IMG/VR virus record: IMGVR_UViG_3300030108_000202
Coordinates: 1 to 29,653 of that record
Length of the DNA: 29,653 nt
Source of the DNA: a virus
Strand: one strand, 5' to 3'
This document shows, one piece after another, positions 23,592-29,653 of the stretch. The notes beneath the pieces were generated by a model, which had not been told where the DNA came from, did no database searches, and saw only the letters and a list, made by a program, of their open reading frames with translations. How positions within the stretch are numbered: position 1 is the first letter of the stretch; each line of letters opens with the position of its first letter. The position numbers and the translations under genes are program-made.

Positions 23592-24125
23592 ATGATTCGG
23601 AAAGGTAGTATAACTATGGATCAACAATCAAAAAGAGAAGTCACTCTAGATCAAATGACACAATCAATCTTGACTGGTATGAAGATTATATACAAGCCAA
23701 TGATTGACAATGATGATATGTACAACTTAGATGTTGAATTATCATCAGAGATATCAAAACTTGAGTTTTCAAAGGCTAACTTAGAGAAGAAGTTAGATCA
23801 GGTAGAACTTGAGAAAAAGAAAATCCAAGCACAGACTGGCTCTGAACATATCAATCCAGCAACTGCATCAATGCAAGGATTGGAAGTTCTGATGTCACAA
23901 CTTAGTGGCAAGGATAAATTGATATCTAACTATCAATATTCGATTGACTTAAAAACTGTTATGATTGATGCTAAAAAGCAGTTTTACTTTGATGTAATTG
24001 GCAAAGCATATGTAAAATATGTTTCAAAGAACAAGCCAACAAAGTCTTTCAAAACTATGACAAAGCCTACTGAGGCTCAACTGTGGTTACATGAAAACAA
24101 TCACAAACTAGATCCAGTTATCTAG
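23592..24125 (+). CDS. coiled-coil protein, first rightward gene, unknown
   Basis: The product is 177 residues. Residues about 45-80 ('ISKLEFSKANLEKKLDQVEL') form a coiled coil; the rest is helical and mixed, with no enzyme motif. I do not recognise a family. Two starts are possible: 23592 with a weak AAGAG close by, or 23616 (MDQQSKREV) with AAAGG 10 bases upstream. It stands alone between the control region and a terminator, flanked by the two copies of a 20-bp repeat, and is probably expressed early. Confidence 0.65.
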   Translation: MIRKGSITMDQQSKREVTLDQMTQSILTGMKIIYKPMIDNDDMYNLDVELSSEISKLEFSKANLEKKLDQVELEKKKIQAQTGSEHINPATASMQGLEVLMSQLSGKDKLISNYQYSIDLKTVMIDAKKQFYFDVIGKAYVKYVSKNKPTKSFKTMTKPTEAQLWLHENNHKLDPVI

Positions 24126-24140
24126 TAACATACATATTTC

Positions 24141-24176
24141 GAGATTAGTCGGTAATCTGGCTAATCTCAAATTTTT
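24141..24176 (+). terminator. intrinsic terminator after the first rightward gene
   Basis: GAGATTAG (24141-24148) pairs with CTAATCTC (24161-24168) across a 12-base loop and is followed by AAATTTTT. The T run starts three bases after the stem, so the strength is moderate. It ends the single-gene unit 23592-24125. Confidence 0.6.
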
Positions 24177-24188
24177 GTAAAAAAATGT

Positions 24189-24208
24189 GGCTCGGCTTCG
24201 CCTCGCCT
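24189..24208. repeat. 20-bp direct repeat, copy 2
   Basis: This is an exact second copy of GGCTCGGCTTCGCCTCGCCT. On the minus strand it is a hairpin followed by ACA and seven T (24185-24179), so it may act as a second minus-strand terminator that blocks antisense transcription into the hub. It lies 28 bp before the next rightward gene. Confidence 0.9.
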
Positions 24209-24236
24209 TAACGTCAACCGAAAGGAGTTAAAGATA

Positions 24237-24473
24237 ATGAAACAGAATAAATATCTTGCGTATTGTGATCCTTATCAGATACACAAGCAATTTGATCTTA
24301 AAGATGAAGTGATAATTAAAGGTGCTGATAGTATACTTGATCTCTATGATAGTATAAAGGATTGGTATATATCAAATATTGATCCAGAACCTCTAGATGT
24401 TCCTGTTAGAATAAATGGAAGTATTATCATAGGTGATTTTGATTTTACGATTTATAAAATAAAGGAAATATAA
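24237..24473 (+). CDS. small acidic protein, unknown
   Basis: The product is 78 residues (MKQNKYLAYCDPYQIHKQFD), acidic, with a beta-like end 'VRINGSIIIGDFDFTIYKIK'. The ATG has AAAGGAG 9 bases upstream, so it is very likely translated. It is the first gene of the main rightward operon, followed 2 bp later by the next gene. No family is recognised. Early position suggests host interaction, unproven. Confidence 0.65.
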   Translation: MKQNKYLAYCDPYQIHKQFDLKDEVIIKGADSILDLYDSIKDWYISNIDPEPLDVPVRINGSIIIGDFDFTIYKIKEI

Positions 24474-24475
24474 TT

Positions 24476-24760
24476 ATGCATACTGTATTAACTACTGAAC
24501 AAATGATTGAACTACAAGATATTGCTGGTCTTTATAGTGATATACATAAGGATTATTATGGGTTTAGACCAAGAGATTGGAATAGACCACCACATGAAAT
24601 CCATGAGTATTATGCCGAGATCAGAAGAATATCAGACATGATTGTTCTGGAAAAGGCAGAAAGAATAAAAAGGCGAAAGAGATTAAACAAATTAAAGAGA
24701 CAATTATACAAGAGTAAACCGATTAATTATCCGTTTACCGATTTAGATAAAATGTTATAA
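24476..24760 (+). CDS. small phage protein with YGFRPR motif
   Basis: The product is 94 residues. 'ELQDIAGLYSDIHKDYYGFR' followed by PRDW matches a motif ('LYsd.ykd.YGfRPR') seen in small proteins of many tailed phages, whose function I do not know. The C-terminal half is a strongly basic helix (about 60-82, 'KAERIKRRKRLNKLKRQLYK'), suggesting nucleic-acid binding. AAAGGA lies upstream of the ATG. Confidence 0.7.
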   Translation: MHTVLTTEQMIELQDIAGLYSDIHKDYYGFRPRDWNRPPHEIHEYYAEIRRISDMIVLEKAERIKRRKRLNKLKRQLYKSKPINYPFTDLDKML

Positions 24761-24761
24761 T
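24734..24761 (+). promoter_or_regulatory. candidate extended -10 promoter
   Basis: TTTACC (24734-24739), a 16-base spacer, then TGTTATAAT, which is a perfect TATAAT (24756-24761) with an upstream TG. A start about seven bases later would give a very short leader that still holds AAGGAG before the ATG at 24780. It overlaps the end of the previous gene, so chance is possible. Confidence 0.35.
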
Positions 24762-24779
24762 ACTAGGAAGGAGTATACA

Positions 24780-24962
24780 ATGATATCTAAAGAGATATGC
24801 TCACATTGTAATGGTGAGTGTTACATTGATGATGAGCCATGTGTTGAGTGTGAGGCAGGATTTGTAGAAGAGATAGGTCCTGAAGATTACGCAACATATT
24901 ATGAAGACGCATTTACTAAGTTATATCATTCAATAAATGAAAGGAGCAATGATGATAAGTAA
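24780..24962 (+). CDS. small zinc-ribbon-like protein
   Basis: The product is 60 residues. Cysteines at 7, 10, 14, 21 and 24 give CxxCxxxC...CxxC, like the zinc-binding turns of DnaJ-type or phage zinc-ribbon mini-proteins. The C-terminal half is acidic (EEIGPEDYATYYEDAF). GGAAGGAG lies 6 bases upstream of the ATG. It may bind a protein or nucleic-acid partner; no family name can be given. Confidence 0.7.
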   Translation: MISKEICSHCNGECYIDDEPCVECEAGFVEEIGPEDYATYYEDAFTKLYHSINERSNDDK

Positions 24963-25308
24963 AGCAATGGGTGTGCTGGGTAAAGCCAGTAGAACTGTGT
25001 TTACAGCAAAGACTGTGGCATATGTAGGTAATCGTTTCAACTGGTATTACAAACTACTACTTGACTACGATTTTTCTAAGACAATGTTGAAGATGCATGA
25101 TGTCAACCGAATGGAACGACAGATGAATGATGGTCAACGCAATTACAATTATACTAGCAAGAAAGTATTTCATGTGACACCTGAGGGTTACATCTATGAC
25201 ATACATACTGGTGCAGTATTCGGTAATGTTGATGATCCTAAGTTCAACAAATACAATCAACAAGACGAAGGATATGATCCAACAGTCAATGAAGGGAAGA
25301 TAGCATGA
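24952..25308 (+). CDS. unknown protein in the early operon
   Basis: The product is 118 residues from the ATG at 24952, chosen because AAGGAG ends 5 bases upstream; ATGs at 24937 and 24949 are in frame but badly spaced. The N-terminus (MISKAMGVLGKASRTVFTAK) could be an amphipathic helix; the rest is Asn/Tyr-rich ('FHVTPEGYIYDIHTGAVFGN'). It overlaps the zinc-ribbon gene by 11 bp and the next gene by 4 bp (ATGA). No family is recognised. Confidence 0.65.
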   Translation: MISKAMGVLGKASRTVFTAKTVAYVGNRFNWYYKLLLDYDFSKTMLKMHDVNRMERQMNDGQRNYNYTSKKVFHVTPEGYIYDIHTGAVFGNVDDPKFNKYNQQDEGYDPTVNEGKIA

Positions 25309-25598
25309 TAAACAAAATGGACAAAGAACAACAGAAGTTGTTTATGAAATGGTCTACTGCTATTGCAGAATCAATACAAGACTTGCATAAAGGTATTCAA
25401 GAGTTGTCTGATATAGTGTTCAGACAGGCTCAGAGAAATCAAGATATGCATGGTCAGATGATTGACATTCTAATTAAGATGAGTGATGAAACTGGTTTGT
25501 TGAGTAAGACTGAACTTCAAACTTTAGAAACCATGAAGAGAGAGAAGGAGTCAAAAAAAAATGGCAAAGATGGCAATGGCATTTCAAGACAGTCTTGA
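25305..25598 (+). CDS. small helical protein, unknown
   Basis: The product is 97 residues, helical with heptad-like spacing ('IAESIQDLHKGIQELSDIVF'), so probably a coiled coil. The ATG overlaps the upstream stop as ATGATAA; the site GAAGGGAAG lies upstream. The end reads through a run of nine A (25553-25561), where the next gene starts in the +1 frame, so its last 13 residues overlap that gene. No family is known. Confidence 0.6.
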   Translation: MINKMDKEQQKLFMKWSTAIAESIQDLHKGIQELSDIVFRQAQRNQDMHGQMIDILIKMSDETGLLSKTELQTLETMKREKESKKNGKDGNGISRQS

Positions 25599-25842
25599 AG
25601 AAATGCAAGAGAAGTATGATTACCTCACTAGTGTTAACAGACTATATACTAGAGTAATCGAAGAAGGTTTGCGACCACTACTGAAGTTACTTGAGAAAGA
25701 CAAGACCATGATGCTTGAGGCATACAAGGTTGATAGTATGATTAAGAAACTTCGTAGTGATTGGGAAACCAATGAGCAATCAAGGGATATAATTCATTCT
25801 GAGATTGATAAGATGCAAGGGGTAGATGAGCCTACCCCCTGA
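25561..25842 (+). CDS. small helical protein, unknown
   Basis: The product is 93 residues, a charged helical protein ('SLEEMQEKYDYLTSVNRLYT', 'LRPLLKLLEKDKTMMLEAYK') with coiled-coil character. The ATG lies inside an A-rich run, with AAGGAG nine bases upstream. Its stop falls in a small hairpin (GGGGTA/TACCCC, 25820-25840). Together with the previous gene it may form a helical complex; that is only suggested by their adjacency. Confidence 0.62.
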   Translation: MAKMAMAFQDSLEEMQEKYDYLTSVNRLYTRVIEEGLRPLLKLLEKDKTMMLEAYKVDSMIKKLRSDWETNEQSRDIIHSEIDKMQGVDEPTP

Positions 25843-25872
25843 ACCGAAGGGTACAATGATAAGGAGTACGAT

Positions 25873-26745
25873 ATGAATATACCGAATCAAAGTCAACTAG
25901 AAATTTCTGCACAATGTGATGTGCAACCAGCTATGATGACTTTACACTACTTTGACGAAGGCAACACATTATGCACAGTTCCTGACAAAACTGCCATACT
26001 TGATGCCGAAAGCAGAGAATATATATCTACAATGTCTAATGTTTCGGCTAATAATTTACGAACTTACAGACAATTTGTTGATATGTTGAATGAAGGTCTT
26101 AGATCTACTGACAAGTTGGATCTAGACAATATTGAAGTGAATGATGTATTGACTGATAATGGTGGTAAGTTTCACAGAATGGTTACATTCAATAATGAAA
26201 CTATCAAGTTTAACCAAGATACAATCAAACTAAGATTGTGGTGTTGGACTGCTTACAATCTAAGATGGTCAGAGCAGTTTATATTTGCACCAATTATATC
26301 TTATTGTTTGAATGGTTGTTTTTCTGCCGCTTGGTTTATCAGATCTATGTCAAAGAAAAACTGGCAGAACAAAGCACATTTACAGTCTAAAGATATAACT
26401 TCTGCATTATCTACATTTCAAGCCTATCCAGATTGGTTTGAAACTATGGCTAAGAAACAAGTCAAACAAGAAGATGTTGGTTTGTTGTTTGAACAAACAC
26501 TAGCCAAAGTAGATAGAGATCTTGTCAAGACTATATCTGATTATACATTGAAAGAACTAGATAAGCATTGGGGATCATACAAACGAAGATATGGCAGTAA
26601 TATGTATGCTGTTTACCAAACTGCTACTCATTGGGCAACACACCCTGAAGGCAGAGGTAATCCACACAACAAGTTGCGTACAAGATCAATGAAAGTAACA
26701 GATATGCTTGGTTCTCAAGAATGGCATACTTTACTTGCCGCTTAA
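25873..26745 (+). CDS. DUF932-like protein
   Basis: The product is 290 residues. The central 'WTAYNLRWSEQFIFAPIISY' followed by CLNG, and the C-terminal 'NMYAVYQTATHWATHPEGRG' then 'NPHNKLRTRSMKV', match the general plan of DUF932 proteins of phages and plasmids (a Cys-x-Asn-Gly centre and an 'N.Y...n..t.w.tH' end). Members have no settled function and often lie among replication and recombination genes, as here. ATAAGGAG is 6 bases before the ATG. The match is remote and judged by eye. Confidence 0.65.
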   Translation: MNIPNQSQLEISAQCDVQPAMMTLHYFDEGNTLCTVPDKTAILDAESREYISTMSNVSANNLRTYRQFVDMLNEGLRSTDKLDLDNIEVNDVLTDNGGKFHRMVTFNNETIKFNQDTIKLRLWCWTAYNLRWSEQFIFAPIISYCLNGCFSAAWFIRSMSKKNWQNKAHLQSKDITSALSTFQAYPDWFETMAKKQVKQEDVGLLFEQTLAKVDRDLVKTISDYTLKELDKHWGSYKRRYGSNMYAVYQTATHWATHPEGRGNPHNKLRTRSMKVTDMLGSQEWHTLLAA

Positions 26746-26763
26746 ATTTTGTATTAATATAAT
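26730..26763 (+). promoter_or_regulatory. candidate promoter abutting the Xre gene
   Basis: TATAAT (26758-26763) touches the ATG at 26764, with TTGCCG 17 bases upstream (26735-26740). A second register, TATTAA (26752-26757) with TTTACT (26730-26735) at 16 bases, would place the transcript start at or near the A of the ATG, giving a leaderless mRNA. Confidence 0.5.
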
Positions 26764-26988
26764 ATGGAATTTGCATTGGGTAAGGACTTTCAAGATAAAG
26801 TTATATCCCAGTTTGTAATCAAAAGAGAACAGCTGGGATTAACACAATCTAATCTTGATGACATACTAGGAGTAGCAAAAGGACTAGTATCTAAATGGGA
26901 AGTAGGTATACGAAAACCATCAGGATATTTGTTCTGTTGCTGGGCAGATGCATTGAACTGTGATATAAAACTTATACCGAAGGAGTAA
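26764..26988 (+). CDS. Xre/Cro-type helix-turn-helix regulator
   Basis: The product is 74 residues. Residues about 16-60 form a classical Xre HTH: 'IKREQLGLTQSNLDDILGVA', then 'KGLVSKWEVGIRKPSGYL'. It is the only visible Xre-type regulator and probably controls early or late promoters, perhaps its own. Unlike its neighbours, it has no Shine-Dalgarno; TATAAT touches the ATG, which suggests a leaderless message or a separate promoter. An alternative in-frame TTG lies at 26776. The next gene begins 2 bp after the stop with its own GAAGGAG. Confidence 0.85.
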   Translation: MEFALGKDFQDKVISQFVIKREQLGLTQSNLDDILGVAKGLVSKWEVGIRKPSGYLFCCWADALNCDIKLIPKE

Positions 26989-26990
26989 TT

Positions 26991-27266
26991 ATGACCGAAT
27001 ATACAGATACAAATGATATTGATCCATTGTACTATGCAGATGGCATAGGTACAACCGACTATATATTATCTAAGAAATTAGGTTGGTTAGAGGGTAATAT
27101 TATAAAATATATTACTAGACATAAACATAAGCATGGCATTGTAGATTTAGAAAAAGCACAATGGTATCTTAATAAATTAATGGAGCAATATGAAAAGCCT
27201 AAAAAATATACTTATGAAGGCATCAAAACAGATTCCACAATATCAGGAATCTACAAACCCAAGTGA
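26991..27266 (+). CDS. DUF3310-like protein
   Basis: The product is 91 residues. 'PLYYADGIGTTDYILSKKLG' and 'WLEGNIIKYITRHKHKHGIV' followed by 'DLEKAQWYLNKL' is the DUF3310 signature (H/Y-Y..GIe..dyI...lg...Gn.iKYi.R...K.g..DL.KA.wYl..l). The family is common in phages and is sometimes annotated as nucleotide kinase-like; its activity is not known. GAAGGAG precedes the ATG. Confidence 0.85.
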   Translation: MTEYTDTNDIDPLYYADGIGTTDYILSKKLGWLEGNIIKYITRHKHKHGIVDLEKAQWYLNKLMEQYEKPKKYTYEGIKTDSTISGIYKPK

Positions 27267-27492
27267 CATTGTAAGTAACAGAAAACAATTTGTTATCAAA
27301 CTAGCAAAGAAGTATTTGACATATGAAGATGCTACTGCATTTGAAAAATTATTTATGAGCAAATATGTAAACGATAACAAGAGAGTATATCATGTTAGAG
27401 ATATGTTATTAAATAAATATAGACAGGAGCAAAGCGAATGGCAAAAAAGAAACTCAGAGCTACGGAAGTCAAGATCGAAAAACAAGTACTAG
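27190..27492 (+). CDS. small basic protein overlapping both neighbours
   Basis: The product is 100 residues, basic and helical ('RKQFVIKLAKKYLTYEDATA'), with no family known to me. The ATG at 27190 has TGGAG 4 bases upstream, inside the DUF3310 gene. It overlaps that gene by 77 bp and the exonuclease gene by 55 bp. The middle part (27267-27437) is covered by no other gene and keeps protein-like composition, which supports reality. An inner start at 27214 is possible. Confidence 0.6.
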   Translation: MKSLKNILMKASKQIPQYQESTNPSDIVSNRKQFVIKLAKKYLTYEDATAFEKLFMSKYVNDNKRVYHVRDMLLNKYRQEQSEWQKRNSELRKSRSKNKY

Positions 27493-28088
27493 ATTCTTGG
27501 ACTATTGGTGGTACTGATGCTAACAAATTAGTTGAAGGTGAATGGCGTAAACTGTATGACATCAAAAAAGGTATTATTAAACCTGATGATTTGAGTGAAG
27601 TATTCCCTGTACAACTAGGTATTTATACCGAAAAATTTAACAGAGAATGGTTTGAGAAACAAACAGGATTGACTGTAAAGGAGATGCCTACAATGATGAG
27701 TAAAGATGTACCTTTTGCTAGAGCAAATCTAGATGGTATTACATCTGATGATGCAGTATTTGAGGCTAAGCACGTCAGTCCGTTTACAATCAAAGATGTA
27801 ACAAACAAGTATTATCCTCAAGTACAACATTACATGATGGTTACTGGTTTGGCTTCTGCTTATCTTTGTTGCATAGTAGGTAATTCTATGCAGAAGATAT
27901 TTCAGATAGAAAGAGATGATGACTTCATATCGAAGTTATTATACGCAGAAACATATTTTGTAAGTATGTTGAAAGCTGATATTACACCACCTGATTATAT
28001 TGATTTTGATTCAATAGATACTAATACTAAAATAGAAGGTGATGTAGAATTACCAACGATTGAGTGGTTTCCACCAACTCAACATTAG
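27438..28088 (+). CDS. YqaJ/lambda-exonuclease-type recombinase nuclease
   Basis: The product is 216 residues with the PD-(D/E)XK pattern of YqaJ-type viral exonucleases: 'PVQLGIYTEKFNREWFEKQT' (E65), 'PFARANLDGI' (D99), 'DAVFEAKHVS' (E109 and K111) and 'KYYPQVQHYMMVTGLASAYL' (Q128). Such enzymes resect one strand of DNA ends to leave a 3' tail for annealing. The next gene encodes an annealing protein and an SSB follows, forming a Red-like set. CAGGAG lies 9 bases upstream of the ATG. Confidence 0.88.
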   Translation: MAKKKLRATEVKIEKQVLDSWTIGGTDANKLVEGEWRKLYDIKKGIIKPDDLSEVFPVQLGIYTEKFNREWFEKQTGLTVKEMPTMMSKDVPFARANLDGITSDDAVFEAKHVSPFTIKDVTNKYYPQVQHYMMVTGLASAYLCCIVGNSMQKIFQIERDDDFISKLLYAETYFVSMLKADITPPDYIDFDSIDTNTKIEGDVELPTIEWFPPTQH

Positions 28089-28100
28089 AAGGAGTAAACA

Positions 28101-28574
28101 ATGACAAACAAAAATAAACAATATTGGGATCAACTAAAAGTTACTGATCCTAAGTTTACTAAGAAAGTAAACAAGGGTTTTGGTGACATTACAACTATTG
28201 ATCCAATGTATCAGATTGGAAAGATGACTGAAGTATTCGGTCCAGTAGGTGATGGTTGGGGTTATGATGTAAATTACATTCATACAGACCAACTAATATT
28301 TGCTGAAGTAACTGTTTGGACAGGGTGCAAAGCAAACAACTATGGTCCAGTATGTTCTGTGCAAAAGCTTTTTCGTAAGACTGGTGCGCTAGATGATGAA
28401 GCACCAAAGAAAGCTATGACTGATGCATTGACAAAAGCAATGTCACATCTTGGCGTTTCAGCTGATGTATTCTTGGGTATGCATGACAACAGTAAATACA
28501 TTGAGAAAGTAACCAATGAGATTGCTGTTGCAAACAAAGCAAAGATACAAGAGTTGAAAACTAATGCTAAGTGA
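28101..28574 (+). CDS. Rad52/Sak-like single-strand annealing protein
   Basis: The product is 157 residues. 'YWDQLKVTDPKFTKKVNKGF' opens a region like the Sak/Rad52 group, and 'DDEAPKKAMTDALTKAMSHL' followed by GVSADVFLG matches the 'e.A.kkA.TDAlkkalr.LG...dvf.G' motif of that superfamily. The protein would bind the tail made by the YqaJ nuclease and pair it with complementary DNA. GAAGGAG precedes the ATG. The group is judged by motif and context. Confidence 0.8.
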   Translation: MTNKNKQYWDQLKVTDPKFTKKVNKGFGDITTIDPMYQIGKMTEVFGPVGDGWGYDVNYIHTDQLIFAEVTVWTGCKANNYGPVCSVQKLFRKTGALDDEAPKKAMTDALTKAMSHLGVSADVFLGMHDNSKYIEKVTNEIAVANKAKIQELKTNAK

Positions 28575-28776
28575 TTGGGTTGCTGAAACAATCTGGGATC
28601 ATACTGTCGAACATTACAATGGTGAAGATCATTATGAATGTTGTTATCTAATATATAATAGTATTCCAAGATGGAAGCGAGTTATATTTAGATTGGTCTA
28701 TGGACCGAGAGAGATTGATGACATGATTGATGAAGCAGTAAGAGAACGATCAAGTACATTTGGTCCAGATTATTAG
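28564..28776 (+). CDS. small acidic protein between annealing protein and SSB
   Basis: The product is 70 residues ('SDWVAETIWDHTVEHYNGED', then 'RVIFRLVYGPREIDDMIDEA'), with acidic and aromatic residues. The ATG overlaps the end of the annealing-protein gene by 11 bp and has no strong Shine-Dalgarno, so translation is probably coupled. No family is recognised. Its place within the recombination set suggests a helper role, unproven. Confidence 0.58.
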   Translation: MLSDWVAETIWDHTVEHYNGEDHYECCYLIYNSIPRWKRVIFRLVYGPREIDDMIDEAVRERSSTFGPDY

Positions 28777-28786
28777 GAGTACAATA

Positions 28787-29062
28787 ATGCCATATAGAAA
28801 AGTAAATAGAGGACACTATACAGCTACTGTTCCAAGAACATTTAGTGATGATATAGTAATTCATCTAGTTAAGAACAAGAGATCCACCAGTTATACTGGT
28901 GGTGAATCTTGGCAGATACTAGCAGACGATAGCTACATTGATAGAAACAAGAAAGTTATTGGTGTTGCTAGTTCGTATAAATTAGCTAAAGCGAAAGCAA
29001 AGTCTTATGTCGAGCAGAGATTGTTAGATCATATAGACAAGCAATTAGCTTTTGTTGAGTAA
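28787..29062 (+). CDS. small basic protein before ssb
   Basis: The product is 91 residues from the ATG at 28787, chosen because AGGAG lies 7 bases upstream; an ATG at 28760 is inside the previous gene and has no such site. It starts MPYRKVNRGHYTATVPRTFS and has a helical, basic end ('SSYKLAKAKAKSYVEQRLLD'). I do not recognise a family. It is 8 bp from the ssb gene. Confidence 0.62.
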   Translation: MPYRKVNRGHYTATVPRTFSDDIVIHLVKNKRSTSYTGGESWQILADDSYIDRNKKVIGVASSYKLAKAKAKSYVEQRLLDHIDKQLAFVE

Positions 29063-29070
29063 GGAGTAAT

Positions 29071-29478
29071 ATGATAAATAAAGTAATATTGATTGGTAAT
29101 ATTGGTTCTCCACCTGAGATAAAAATCAGTAGTAAGAATACTAAGTTTGCCAAGATAGCATTAGCGACACATCAGAAGTATACCAGTAAAGATGGTACTA
29201 CATCTGAAAAAACACAATGGCATAATGTTGTTGTGTTCGATCCTATTCTTGCAGATAGGGTAGAAAAGTATTATACAAAAGGTAAGATGGCATACATTGA
29301 AGGACAATTAGAAACTAGAAAGTATGAACATCAAGGAGTAACAAAGTATATAACTGAAGTTATAGTTCCAAAATTTAATGGTAACATAATGTTATTATCT
29401 TCTAAAGATACTAAGTCTGATACACAAGTTCCTGTATCACCACCAATTCAAGAAGATGATGAACCAATACCATTTTAG
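29071..29478 (+). CDS. ssb: single-stranded DNA-binding protein
   Basis: The product is 135 residues with an OB-fold of bacterial SSB type: 'MINKVILIGNIGSPPEIKIS', 'KIALATHQKYTSKDG' and 'TQWHNVVVFDPILADRVEKY', then 'GKMAYIEGQLETRKYEHQG'. The tail ends EDDEPIPF, the acidic tip that recruits partner proteins. It protects single strands during phage replication and serves the exonuclease and annealing protein encoded upstream. AAGGAG precedes the ATG. Confidence 0.96.
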   Translation: MINKVILIGNIGSPPEIKISSKNTKFAKIALATHQKYTSKDGTTSEKTQWHNVVVFDPILADRVEKYYTKGKMAYIEGQLETRKYEHQGVTKYITEVIVPKFNGNIMLLSSKDTKSDTQVPVSPPIQEDDEPIPF

Positions 29479-29653
29479 TTTCTGGGCGCATTGGTCTTTG
29501 TAGCAGTGAGTGAAAGAAAGCTGATAGGCTTGGTAAGACAAGTTAGCGTAAAGAGGGTGAGACCTACCTCTGCCCAGTAAAAAGTTTCGTGATACTGAGT
29601 AGCTCTCGGTATCGGCTGACTGAACAACTCTTTAACAGAGGGGTAAAGTACAC
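29479..29653 (+). ncRNA. possible structured RNA or control element after ssb
   Basis: No ORF is seen. CTGGGC (29482-29487) can pair with GCCCAG (29572-29577) and enclose two more stems: GCTGA/TTAGC with inner CTTG/CAAG (29520-29547), and AGAGG/CCTCT (29552-29571). Beyond it a nine-pair hairpin (29591-29599 with 29605-29613, GATACTGAG/CTCGGTATC, one T-G pair) and CTCT/AGAG follow. It matches no RNA family I can name and lacks tRNA features. It may continue past the window. Confidence 0.45.

Noticed and set aside
23375-23627. Minus-strand frames of 64 and 70 codons in the hub
   Set aside because: Both lack a Shine-Dalgarno, overlap each other and cross the hairpins; the translated sequences look random.
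23322-24208. Insertion sequence or attachment sites based on the 20-bp repeat
   Set aside because: No transposase or integrase lies between the copies, and both copies have terminator-like surroundings that explain them better.
25553-25561. Programmed -1 frameshift at the A run
   Set aside because: A -1 shift does not enter the frame of the next gene, which is +1; the next gene also has its own ribosome-binding site.
29479-29653. tRNA, tmRNA or group I intron in the structured tail
   Set aside because: No T-loop GTTC-type sequence, acceptor pattern or group I core sequences are seen; the stems do not form a cloverleaf.

Overview
The window is a piece of the genome of a tailed phage with a T7-like (podovirus) virion. 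It is AT-rich (roughly one third G+C by eye) and tightly packed, with TAATG and ATGA junctions throughout. Its small-gene repertoire, with DUF6321-like, DUF5872-like, DUF3310-like and DUF932-like proteins plus 'xYIGxxPT' fibre proteins, is typical of marine podoviruses infecting low-GC alphaproteobacteria such as SAR11 (pelagiphages). The phage type is secure. The host is an inference. No tRNA, integrase, RNA polymerase or DNA polymerase gene is visible.

Left arm, 1-23286, all on the minus strand (read from right to left): a terminase small-subunit-like gene; a control gap; five tiny lysine-rich genes; a Holliday-junction-resolvase-like gene with an overlapping 73-aa gene; the large terminase; a possible papain-like protein; two small proteins; the portal; a Bbp19-like protein; the scaffold; a small protein; the major capsid protein and a putative decoration protein; an intrinsic terminator; a histone-H1-like protein with a glycine-rich hydrophobic region; tail adaptor (gp11-like) and nozzle (gp12-like); three internal/ejection proteins (gp14-, gp15- and gp16-like) with a separate GH24-type lysozyme protein; then the fibre region, with a T7-gp17-like anchor protein followed by four small fibre or virion-surface genes, the last cut by the window edge.

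Centre, 23287-23591, is a roughly 305-bp divergent control region. It holds several clean hairpins and a strong-looking minus-strand terminator just ahead of the late genes. A 20-bp element from that terminator recurs at 24189-24208, beyond the first plus-strand gene.

Right arm, 23592-29478, all on the plus strand: a run of small unknown (probably early) genes, a DUF932-like protein, a Xre/Cro-like regulator whose start codon abuts a TATAAT box with no Shine-Dalgarno, a DUF3310 protein, and a recombination set (YqaJ-type exonuclease, Rad52/Sak-like annealing protein, SSB). The last 175 bases after the ssb gene hold no ORF but can fold into nested stems, possibly a non-coding RNA.

The layout fits early takeover and recombination genes running right and virion and packaging genes running left from a shared hub, unlike the one-direction map of T7 itself. 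The most interesting points are the hub with its terminator-bearing late leader, the 3' structured region, the resolvase reading frame that runs through a complete second gene because of one T in a homopolymer, the histone-like/glycine-zipper virion-cluster protein, and the apparently leaderless regulator.
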